The position numbers and the translations under genes were made by a program. DNA of 11,655 nt from DASYDU01 sp031403315 (GTDB lineage Bacteria > Planctomycetota > Planctomycetia > Pirellulales > Lacipirellulaceae). The notes under the pieces are model-generated. The model had not been told where the DNA came from. It saw only the letters and a list, made by a program, of their open reading frames with translations, and ran no database searches. The stretch spans positions 1 to 11,655 of the forward strand of contig JANNTD010000045.1 in NCBI GenBank assembly GCA_031403315.1, read 5' to 3'. This document shows positions 6,211-11,655 of the stretch, in pieces (the first letter of the stretch is position 1; every line of letters starts with the position of its first letter).

Positions 6211-6466
6211 GCTCGCCGAACCCTTCCATGTGAGCTGGGTTAGTGCTGAGGTCGGAGGGACCTTCAGTGCAACCAATGAGTCCTAGCCGTTCGGCTGCTT
6301 TAGAAAATGACTCTCGACTATTCCCGTTAACCATGACCTGCGGGCGATAAGTGGCCAGGGCTTCGGTAAACACTTCCGGCCAGGGCTTTCCGGACTGGTC
6401 GGAAAGCTCAGCAAGGGCACGACGCTGGGCGTCGCTAAGCGAGATGGTTTTCGGGTCAACGGACAT
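6200..6466 (-). CDS. vapB: Antitoxin partner of the PIN toxin, VapB type
   Basis: An 88-residue protein directly upstream of, and overlapping, the PIN toxin. Residues ~7-45 (KTISLSDAQRRALAELSDQ.. PWPEVFTEALATY) look like a DNA-binding and dimerising helical N-terminus. The polar C-terminal part, RESFSKAAERLGLIG..STNPAHMEGFG, is a likely flexible toxin-binding tail; as I recall, similar endings occur in planctomycete antitoxins. I cannot assign the N-terminus firmly to ribbon-helix-helix or another class. Known role of such partners: neutralise the toxin by wrapping its PIN site and repress the shared promoter. The ATG lies where the promoter's +1 should fall, so no ribosome binding site is available on the mRNA. 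Confidence 0.75.
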   Translation of the reverse strand: MSVDPKTISLSDAQRRALAELSDQSGKPWPEVFTEALATYRPQVMVNGNSRESFSKAAERLGLIGCTEGPSDLSTNPAHMEGFGEREK

Positions 6467-6472
6467 ATCTCA

Positions 6473-6501
6473 ATTATCCCGCATATTCTGGCAAAGGTCA
6501 A
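6473..6501 (-). promoter_or_regulatory. Near-consensus sigma70-type promoter of the toxin-antitoxin pair
   Basis: Read on the minus strand, TTGACC (6501-6496), 17 bases, then GATAAT (6478-6473). With the -10 box at -12 to -7, position +1 is 6466, which is the A of the antitoxin ATG. Only six bases separate the -10 box from the start codon, so the transcript should be leaderless. Confidence 0.7.
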
Positions 6502-6702
6502 AGAGTAATTGTTGGCTGAATATACAGGGGAGCAATGAAGGATAATTCAGCTCACGTCGCCCCTGGGAATCTGACCAACAAAGGCAGGAGAAGGAAAACG
6601 CAGAAGTGCAGTTCGTGGTCCAATCATCGTGGGGGCCAGCTTTGGATGAGCCCGACGATGACAGGCCGACGAAGGCACAGTCTATTGGATGCAAAGCATT
6701 TT

Positions 6703-6710
6703 GCTAAAAT
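6703..6710 (+). promoter_or_regulatory. Candidate extended -10 box of the protease operon
   Basis: TGCTAAAAT is an extended -10 (TGN-TAAAAT) about 34 bases before the chosen ATG. No convincing -35 box lies 17 bases upstream, as allowed for extended -10 promoters. Confidence 0.3.
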
Positions 6711-6743
6711 TAGATTGCAATTGTCACTAGAATGGAAGTGCCG

Positions 6744-7616
6744 ATGTCGACTCCTGACGACCAAAACGAATCGTCTGACCGGTCACGAAAGTTTTTTGCG
6801 GAAATTAACACCGGTTGCGTTCGCCGAATCGACCGTGCTTCCGTACCGATTCTTGGCGTTCAGGACGATAAAATTGTTCATGACCGCACCGGTGTTTTGT
6901 ACCGGATTGCTGGGCATCACTTTGTTCTGACCGCGGCACACGACCTTCGGCCAATCGTCGAGGCGAATATTCCACTTTATGTGTCAATGAATAAGCCTGG
7001 CGTGATGCCACTGCCGCTCGGTGAGGCCAAGTTCAGTTCCACGGAAGAAGTCGGTCGTGACGTAGCCGCCATTTGGATTCCTGCGGAGACAGCGGATGAA
7101 ATCGCGAAGCACAAGGACTTCCTCCCGCACAGTCAAGTTGACCTAAATGGTGCTGAGAGTCGTGGACCGTTCATGTTTTTCGGATATCCAATGGATTGGT
7201 CTGGCCATGTCATTGCTCCTGATTTTGTCGTGTCGCAGGGACTAGCTTTCGGAACGTTTCCGCATAAAGGCGACCGCGATGACATGGCCCACTACGACCC
7301 AGACGTTCACATGTTACTGAACTTCACACGGGACGCGGTCAATGCACTGCAAGGTGGAGTTGACCGGCTACCGAGGCTTAAGGGAATTAGTGGTTGCGGC
7401 ATTTGGCAGGTCGGCGATATCGATGGTCGAAACGTCAAACCACGCGACCAGGACTCTGTGACTCTCGTTGCCATTCAGCACCGGTGGTTCCCAGCCTTGG
7501 ACTATATACAGGCTACGAAAATTCGCTTTTCGTTGGCATTCATTGTTGAAAATTACCCCGACGTCGCAGCGGCGATGAAGTTGGTCTATCCGCAGCGAGA
7601 TGGAAGAACGGTCTGA
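6744..7616 (+). CDS. Trypsin-fold serine protease without signal peptide
   Basis: This is a 290-residue protein; ATG 6744 follows GGAAG, while an ATG at 6732 would add four residues. A chymotrypsin-type triad is visible in order: His66 in HFVLTAAHDL, Asp106 in GRDVAAIWIP and Ser216 in LKGISGCGIW, where GxSGxG replaces the usual GDSGG. The lead-in RTGVLYRIAGHHFVLTAAH is the standard strand pair before the histidine. There is no hydrophobic signal peptide or membrane segment; the N-terminus is polar (MSTPDDQNESSDRSRK), so the enzyme should be cytoplasmic. Trypsin-like domains in the bacterial cytoplasm are often parts of conflict or signalling systems, but no such partner domain is recognised here. 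The next gene follows after 17 bases and is probably in the same operon. Confidence 0.75.
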   Translation: MSTPDDQNESSDRSRKFFAEINTGCVRRIDRASVPILGVQDDKIVHDRTGVLYRIAGHHFVLTAAHDLRPIVEANIPLYVSMNKPGVMPLPLGEAKFSSTEEVGRDVAAIWIPAETADEIAKHKDFLPHSQVDLNGAESRGPFMFFGYPMDWSGHVIAPDFVVSQGLAFGTFPHKGDRDDMAHYDPDVHMLLNFTRDAVNALQGGVDRLPRLKGISGCGIWQVGDIDGRNVKPRDQDSVTLVAIQHRWFPALDYIQATKIRFSLAFIVENYPDVAAAMKLVYPQRDGRTV

Positions 7617-7633
7617 GAGGGGCCTTGTGCCGC

Positions 7634-8173
7634 ATGGATAAAGCTTTCATCAAAAGCGATGACATTCCGGCTTGGTCCGGGCCTTCAGTATTCCACGATG
7701 GCAACGTCGAATACGAACTTAAATTGGGTGAGCACGAGAAAGTCTCGATGATGCAGGCGATGCTCGGGCAGGGTGGGCCCACACTTGAAGCTCGGTCCGG
7801 AGTGTGTCTTGTTATCGCCGTATACGTGCCAAGGCATGAAGCTGGCTTGCTCATTCACCTTTGGCGTGAAGAGGAACTTTCCCATGAAGCTGCCGACCTC
7901 ATCCGCAAGCCGTTCGAAAGATTTCGACAATTAGCGGACAGTCCGACCATTTGGATGCTTACTAGTAGTCGGCTAAACGCCACTTACCCCAATCAGATGG
8001 ACCAAGCGAAGGCGGTGATACGGCAACTCGCACCCACCGCACAGTTCCGCGAAATAGTTGTCACCGACAAGGAGGACGAGATAAGTGTCGATGTTGAACT
8101 CCATACTCAGAAAGGCGAGCTGGCCGTCAACGACGACTTTGGGACGGACGTCGTCATCGACTGTCACATATGA
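7634..8173 (+). CDS. Unrecognised protein (179 aa) paired with the trypsin-fold protease
   Basis: ATG 7634 is preferred over an in-frame TTG at 7625; a GAGAGGGG tract lies 11 bases upstream of the ATG. The protein is soluble and acidic at its end. It starts DKAFIKSDDIPAWSGPS, then alternates probable strands (VCLVIAVYVPRHE, LLIHLW, TIWMLTSS, REIVVTDKED, ISVDVELH) with helices (EAADLIRKPFERFRQL, QMDQAKAVIRQLA), and ends in Asp-rich NDDFGTDVVIDC. It has no signal peptide, membrane segment or motif I can name. The 17-base spacing from the protease gene suggests joint function: substrate, regulator or effector. The function is unknown; the alternating pattern would fit an alpha/beta sandwich. Confidence 0.6.
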   Translation: MDKAFIKSDDIPAWSGPSVFHDGNVEYELKLGEHEKVSMMQAMLGQGGPTLEARSGVCLVIAVYVPRHEAGLLIHLWREEELSHEAADLIRKPFERFRQLADSPTIWMLTSSRLNATYPNQMDQAKAVIRQLAPTAQFREIVVTDKEDEISVDVELHTQKGELAVNDDFGTDVVIDCHI

Positions 8174-8338
8174 AGGGGCTAAAATATCGATGGCATATTC
8201 TGTGCCGACAAATCGGGGGCACATCGGGGGCAATGTTGGCAATGCGAACCCAACACGGATACAATACGACATCAACCCTTTCCACCGATTAAACGGGAGC
8301 TGCACAACGACTTACACACGAAATCAATACCAAGCCAA
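8174..8338. other. Short gene-free stretch left of the att-like site
   Basis: No gene is seen. The minus-strand recombinase frame reaches its stop here, at 8272-8274. The stretch contains the tandem repeat at 8212-8232 and is otherwise featureless. Confidence 0.5.
8212..8232 (+). repeat. Tandem repeat ATCGGGGGCA x2
   Basis: ATCGGGGGCA at 8212-8221 is repeated exactly at 8223-8232, an 11-base period (about one helical turn). It lies ~130 bases from the tRNA fragment and could be a pair of recombinase arm-type sites. That role is inference. Confidence 0.6.
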
Positions 8339-8353
8339 CGTGTCCCCAACACG
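8339..8353. repeat. Short hairpin next to the tRNA fragment
   Basis: CGTGT-CCCCA-ACACG is a perfect 5-bp hairpin ending six bases left of the T-arm. It could mimic a tRNA variable arm or be a recombinase core site; the sequence to its left does not form an anticodon arm. Confidence 0.4.
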
Positions 8354-8359
8354 AGACCA

Positions 8360-8384
8360 GTAGGTTCGAGTCCTACCGGGGGAG
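8360..8384 (+). other. 3' fragment of a tRNA gene (T-arm and acceptor strand), att-like core
   Basis: GTAGG-TTCGAGT-CCTAC is a perfect T-arm: 5-bp stem, and a seven-base loop with the invariant TTC, purine and A. It is followed by seven bases CGGGGGA and discriminator G, with no encoded CCA. The 5' half of the tRNA (it would begin TCCCCCG) is absent from the window. An acceptor pair TCCCCCG/CGGGGGA with discriminator G fits tRNA-Asn best, tentatively. A lone tRNA 3' end next to a tyrosine recombinase gene is the hallmark of an integration site. Confidence 0.75.
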
Positions 8385-8657
8385 CTTTTAACTTTCGAGT
8401 TTTCCGAGGCCCACGAGATTTCTCGGGGGTTTCGCGTTCTCCTTCCTTCCCGTGCCGGTCATTTCCCCCAGATTCCGACACTGACTGCTGCGCTTTTTGC
8501 TGCGCATTTTGGCTCGGCTCCTTCGCGACCCCAATATCCTGCGTCCCCGCCGTCGCCCTGGCGAAGTGTTCCTCAGTCGTTGGACGGTAGTGTTTGTCAG
8601 CGATTGCCACACTGTGGCCCAGCCAGCTGGCCGCCACGTGGCCCGGAAACTCCTCCG

Positions 8658-9212
8658 CTAACTCAGTTGCCCGCGTGGCACGGAGATTTTGAAAGTCCGC
8701 ACTTTGAGCTGGTAGTTGAGGTGCGCCCGCTTGAGCCGTACCACGTCGGATATCGTGGACTGGCTGCTCCGATACACGGCAATCATCCATTTGCCCTGCC
8801 GGGCCAGCCGATTCCACCGCTGCTGAGCCTCCGCGGCGGCGTTCCGTTGCGGCTCATTCGGACAACCCCACTCGTTCGCTTGGCCATCTGGCCAACCCGG
8901 ATATCGACCCTCCAGCTCATCGGTCGCGACGCGCGCAGGGGTTTGGTCCTTTAGCGACGACACGGAAAAGTCCTCCAATTCCAAGGCGTGAGAAGAGTAC
9001 TTGCGAACGCCACGGCAAGCTGCAGAACTCGGCCCGTCAATATGCTCGAACGCGAGCGAACTTGCAAGAGACGGTTGTTCGCCCCACGATGATGACGATT
9101 CCGACAGCTGTGAATCGCCTGAAGATCGCATCGCTTGCTGCCCACATTTTACAGTGCTGTGGTCAGTGCAACGGTGAGCATAGCCTTCCCGTTCGTACGC
9201 GACTCTGATCAC
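8658..9212 (-). CDS. Doubtful reading frame upstream of the recombinase remnant
   Basis: This is a GTG-started frame of 184 codons. Its last third, EAQQRWNRLARQGKWMIAV and SDVVRLKRAHLNYQLKVRTF, looks like folded basic helical protein. The first half (serine-rich, SESSSSWGEQPS) looks unselected. It overlaps the recombinase remnant in another frame by about 40 bases past their likely junction. KRAHL..RTF followed by QNLR recalls the KRAGL..FQNLR sequence expected before the recombinase box, so it may be the frame-shifted upstream part of that gene or of an unrelated gene fused to it. Confidence 0.25.
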   Translation of the reverse strand: MIRVAYEREGYAHRCTDHSTVKCGQQAMRSSGDSQLSESSSSWGEQPSLASSLAFEHIDGPSSAACRGVRKYSSHALELEDFSVSSLKDQTPARVATDELEGRYPGWPDGQANEWGCPNEPQRNAAAEAQQRWNRLARQGKWMIAVYRSSQSTISDVVRLKRAHLNYQLKVRTFKISVPRGQLS

Positions 9213-9537
9213 GCTCCAACCAGCCTACGTTCGCTAATCAGCAGCACCCCAGACCAATCAGCCTTGATGCGGACTCTTTGGCATGTCCGTTGCTCTAAAG
9301 AGGCATGGCGTCACGAGAATCGACGCGACGCCCGGCAAAAGCTGACTCTGGCGGAAAGACGTGATGTGCGTAACCGCACAGAACGCCGCGCGGAGGTGCT
9401 CCGGCGGCACACTTTTGGAGTTTGCGGCGGTCGCCGAGACGGACGAATTGGGAGGCGAGTTACGAAAGTGAATAGCGGCCCGCGCACTGTGGAGCGGGCA
9501 TTCCATACCAACCTAGACTAGTCCAGGAGGAGCTCAC
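9213..9537. other. Gene-free leader upstream of the thiolase gene
   Basis: About 325 bases. A plus-strand frame through most of it is arginine-rich and has no recognisable features. No clear promoter or terminator was found. The right end carries AGGAGG at 9525-9530, the thiolase ribosome site. Confidence 0.5.
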
Positions 9538-10719
9538 ATGACACGCGAGGTCGTAGTAGTTAGCGGCGCACGGACTCCAATCGGCGGATACGGTGGCAGT
9601 TTGAAGGACATCCCGCCGAGTGACCTCGCGGCGCTCTGCGTGCGCGAAGCCGTGAAACGGGCCCACATCGAGCCAGAATCTGTCGGACACGTTGTGTTCG
9701 GCAACGTCATTCACACCGACGCACACGACCACTATCTCGCCCGTGTGGCGGGAGTGAAGGGCGGCCTGCCGGTCGATACGCCGGCACTCACGTTGAACCG
9801 CCTGTGCGGTAGCGGGCTGCAGGCGATCATCACGGCGGCACAGGCGATCATGCTCGGCGACGCCGACGTGACGGTGGCCGGCGGTGCGGAGAACATGAGC
9901 CGAAGCCCCTATCTATCGCAGGCGATGCGGTGGGGTGCGCGGATGAACGACACCGCGCTGATCGACGTGATGGTCGCTGCGCTGAGTGACCCGTTCGACG
10001 ACTGCCACATGGGCGTGACGGCAGAGAACGTGGCCAAGAAGTGGAATATCTCGCGTGCAGACCAGGACCAACTGGCCGTCGAGAGCCACAAACGAGCGGC
10101 GAGCGCCATCGAGAAGGGGCACTTCAAGGAGCAGATCATGCCGGTCGAAATCAAGGTGAAACGCGAGACGATCGCGTTTGCCGTCGACGAGACCGTGCGG
10201 GCAGATAGCACCGTGGATAAGCTCGCCACGCTGAAGCCGGCGTTCGACAAGGAAGGCACTGTGACGGCGGGCAACTCGTCGAGCATCAACGACGCGGCGG
10301 CTGCGGTCGTGCTGATGGAGCGTGGGCTGGCGAAGCAGCGCGGTTTGCGGCCGCTCGGCCGGCTGGTTGCCTACAGCTACGCCGGCGTCGACCCGAAGCA
10401 CATGGGCATCGGTCCTGTGCCCGCGGTGCGATCGCTGTTGGAGAAAACCGGCCTAAAGGTGGACGACATCGACGTATTTGAAGTGAATGAGGCGTTCGCC
10501 GCGCAAGCGCTAGCGGTGACGCGCGAGTTGAAACTGCCGGCCAACCGTACGAATCCGAACGGCAGCGGCATTTCTCTGGGCCATCCAATTGGCGCGACCG
10601 GAGCGATCCTCACCATCAAGGCGCTCTACGAGTTGAAGCGGACCGGCGGCAAGCGGGCGCTGGTGACGATGTGCATCGGCGGCGGCCAAGGGATCGCGGC
10701 GCTTTTCGAGTGCGAATGA
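9538..10719 (+). CDS. phaA: Acetyl-CoA acetyltransferase (biosynthetic thiolase)
   Basis: This is a 393-residue protein of normal thiolase length, with AGGAGG seven bases before the ATG. It catalyses condensation of two acetyl-CoA to acetoacetyl-CoA in the cytoplasm. All catalytic elements are present: nucleophile Cys90 in LTLNRLCGSGLQ, the NEAFA motif, His349 in SLGHPIGATGA and the acid/base Cys379 in TMCIGGGQG. The N-terminus EVVVVSGARTPIGGYGGSL is typical of the AtoB/PhaA group. The reductase gene starts 71 bases downstream, giving the first two steps of polyhydroxybutyrate synthesis. atoB would be the equivalent name for a general acetyl-CoA metabolism role; the phaB-like neighbour favours phaA. 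High-GC codon use contrasts with the plasmid-like genes to the left. Confidence 0.92.
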   Translation: MTREVVVVSGARTPIGGYGGSLKDIPPSDLAALCVREAVKRAHIEPESVGHVVFGNVIHTDAHDHYLARVAGVKGGLPVDTPALTLNRLCGSGLQAIITAAQAIMLGDADVTVAGGAENMSRSPYLSQAMRWGARMNDTALIDVMVAALSDPFDDCHMGVTAENVAKKWNISRADQDQLAVESHKRAASAIEKGHFKEQIMPVEIKVKRETIAFAVDETVRADSTVDKLATLKPAFDKEGTVTAGNSSSINDAAAAVVLMERGLAKQRGLRPLGRLVAYSYAGVDPKHMGIGPVPAVRSLLEKTGLKVDDIDVFEVNEAFAAQALAVTRELKLPANRTNPNGSGISLGHPIGATGAILTIKALYELKRTGGKRALVTMCIGGGQGIAALFECE

Positions 10720-10790
10720 CGTCGTAGCGCCCGGATTTCCGCGAACAATTTCAAATCAACAACAAGACTCTTGAATGAAAGGTGCCAACA

Positions 10791-11534
10791 ATGGACCGAC
10801 TAAAAGGCAAGACGGCTCTGGTGACTGGCGGATCGCGTGGAATCGGCCGCGCGATCGTCGTGGAATTGGCCCGCGAAGGCGCGCGTGTGGCGCTGAACTA
10901 TCAGTCGAGCGACGCGAAAGCGCAAGCCGTCGCCGACGAAGTGGCGGCGTTCGGCGGCGCGGTGATGCTCGTGAAGGCGAACGTCGGCAACGGGCCGGAA
11001 GCCCGGGCGATGGTCAAGCACGTCGCCGAAGAGTTTGGCCGGCTCGATGTGTTGGTCAACAACGCGGGTATTACCCGCGATACCTCGCTCAAGAAAATGA
11101 CCGACGAACAGTGGGAAGAGGTCGTGAAGACGAACCTCGGCGGCTACTTCTATTGCACGTCAGCGGCGATTCCTGTGATGACGGAGAAGAAATTTGGCCG
11201 GATCATTAACATCAGCTCGATGAACGGTCAGATCGCGGCTTTTGGCCAGGCAAATTACAGTGCCAGCAAGGGCGGCATCATCGCGTTCACGAAGACGGCG
11301 GCGTTGGAGCTCGCGAAGAGCGGCATCACGGTCAACACCGTGTCTCCGGGTTTCACTGAGACCGACATGTTCGCCGAGGTTCCCGAAAAGATTCAGGAGC
11401 AGATCAAGAGCCGGATCCCCATCGGTCGTTTCGCCAAGCCGGAAGAAATTGCCAAGGCGGTCGTCTTCCTGGCGGTCGACGGCGACTACATCACCGGACA
11501 GCAGATCAACGTCAACGGTGGAGCTTACATGTAG
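10791..11534 (+). CDS. phaB: Acetoacetyl-CoA reductase, short-chain dehydrogenase
   Basis: This is a 247-residue classical SDR. ATG 10791 has AAAGG eight bases ahead; an in-frame GTG at 10782 overlaps that site. The dinucleotide-binding TGGSRGIG is at residues 12-19, NNAG at 90-93, and the catalytic Ser143, Tyr156 and Lys160 in INISSMNGQ..GQANYSASK. The ISSMNGQ..FGQANYSASK stretch and the NVNGGAYM end resemble PhaB rather than FabG. Reaction: NADPH-dependent reduction of acetoacetyl-CoA to (R)-3-hydroxybutyryl-CoA, using the product of the upstream thiolase. A FabG (3-oxoacyl-ACP reductase) assignment is the alternative, since the two families overlap; the thiolase neighbour is the main argument for PhaB. 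The next gene begins 63 bases downstream. Confidence 0.85.
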   Translation: MDRLKGKTALVTGGSRGIGRAIVVELAREGARVALNYQSSDAKAQAVADEVAAFGGAVMLVKANVGNGPEARAMVKHVAEEFGRLDVLVNNAGITRDTSLKKMTDEQWEEVVKTNLGGYFYCTSAAIPVMTEKKFGRIINISSMNGQIAAFGQANYSASKGGIIAFTKTAALELAKSGITVNTVSPGFTETDMFAEVPEKIQEQIKSRIPIGRFAKPEEIAKAVVFLAVDGDYITGQQINVNGGAYM

Positions 11535-11597
11535 GAGCGGCCTGGCCGCGGATCGAACCAATGTGCCAGGGCAATTGATACCGAACGAGGTGCGCAG

Positions 11598-11655
11598 ATG
11601 AGCGACAATCACGAAAAGATAAATATCTTTGATCCGACCGGCATGATGAAGAGCA
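11598..11655 (+). CDS. Start of a third gene in the PHB-type operon (3' end outside window)
   Basis: ATG 11598 follows GAGG at seven bases. Nineteen codons are visible: MSDNHEKINIFDPTGMMKS. The short space after phaB and the same direction suggest operon membership. A PHA synthase subunit (PhaC or PhaE type) or a phasin-like protein would be expected at this place; the visible residues are too few to decide. Confidence 0.6.
   Translation, partial: MSDNHEKINIFDPTGMMKS

Larger units (their letters stand above)
8272..8817 (-). pseudogene. Tyrosine recombinase (integrase), C-terminal catalytic remnant
   Basis: The recognisable part begins at FQNLRATRATELAEEFP (F codon 8692-8694) and continues HVAASWLGHSVAIADKHYRP. 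It supplies the second catalytic Arg (NLR), the WLGH histidine and the nucleophile Tyr in KHY, in correct order. Residues before F have no integrase character, and the first catalytic Arg region is missing, so the gene is a fragment. After EEHFARATAG comes a polar tail (QNAQQKAQQ..), then APPVGLEPTG, which is the tRNA T-arm read antisense, and the frame ends about 85 bases beyond the fragment. Known role of the family: site-specific integration and excision at tRNA genes. The upstream sequence in the other frame could be joined by adding one T in the TTT at 8692-8694, but the joined protein would still lack the N-terminal catalytic half. Confidence 0.7.

Noticed and set aside
6535..6930. Plus-strand frame of 131 codons ahead of the protease
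   Set aside because: It overlaps the protease gene in another frame, is rich in Arg/Lys/Ser without pattern, and the overlapped part encodes the conserved protease His region in the other frame.
8339..8384. A complete class II tRNA using the CGTGT/ACACG hairpin as variable arm
   Set aside because: No anticodon arm, D-arm or 5' acceptor strand (TCCCCCG) exists in the bases to the left.
9909..10619. Several minus-strand frames of 80-162 codons
   Set aside because: They are antisense shadows of the thiolase gene, expected in GC-rich DNA.
11537..11552. GCGGCC-T-GGCCGC palindrome after phaB as a terminator
   Set aside because: The loop would be one base, there is no T run, and the next gene follows in the same direction.

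Overview
The window looks like a Planctomycetota chromosome (tentatively a Pirellulales-type bacterium) carrying plasmid-derived DNA. The phylum is inferred from three things: the FQNLRATRATEL/KHY style of tyrosine recombinase, the antitoxin ending in STNPAHMEGFG, and a PHA-type thiolase/reductase pair in moderately GC-rich DNA. No marker gene proves it.

Bases 1-5769 hold a replicon backbone. The 3' end of a DNA methyltransferase gene comes first. Next, on the minus strand, are a small Prim-Pol primase gene and a small unknown gene. A second small gene of apparently the same family lies on the plus strand and ends in a clear intrinsic terminator. The minus strand then carries a parA gene overlapping a small partner gene that is likely a centromere-binding protein. 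Divergent from parA is a RepA-like replication initiator gene. The ~590-base gap between parA and rep holds six iteron-like repeats spaced mostly in whole helical turns, a palindrome made of the iteron half-site (a likely Rep operator), a second inverted repeat beside the rep start, and palindromic repeats that could be the centromere.

Bases 5788-8173 are accessory cargo. A VapBC-type toxin-antitoxin pair has a near-consensus promoter placed so that the antitoxin mRNA should be leaderless. Beside it is a two-gene unit: a trypsin-fold protease without a signal peptide, and an unrecognised 179-residue protein.

Bases 8174-9537 are a junction zone. There is a 10-base tandem repeat, the T-arm and 3' acceptor strand of a tRNA (best fit tRNA-Asn) without its 5' part, and the C-terminal catalytic part of a tyrosine recombinase whose reading frame runs antisense through the tRNA fragment. 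This is the layout of an attP, or of the joint between two tandem integrated elements. It marks the likely right-hand limit of the plasmid-derived DNA, followed by decayed sequence.

From 9538 to the end the genes look chromosomal: acetyl-CoA acetyltransferase, acetoacetyl-CoA reductase and the first codons of a third gene, consistent with a polyhydroxybutyrate precursor operon.
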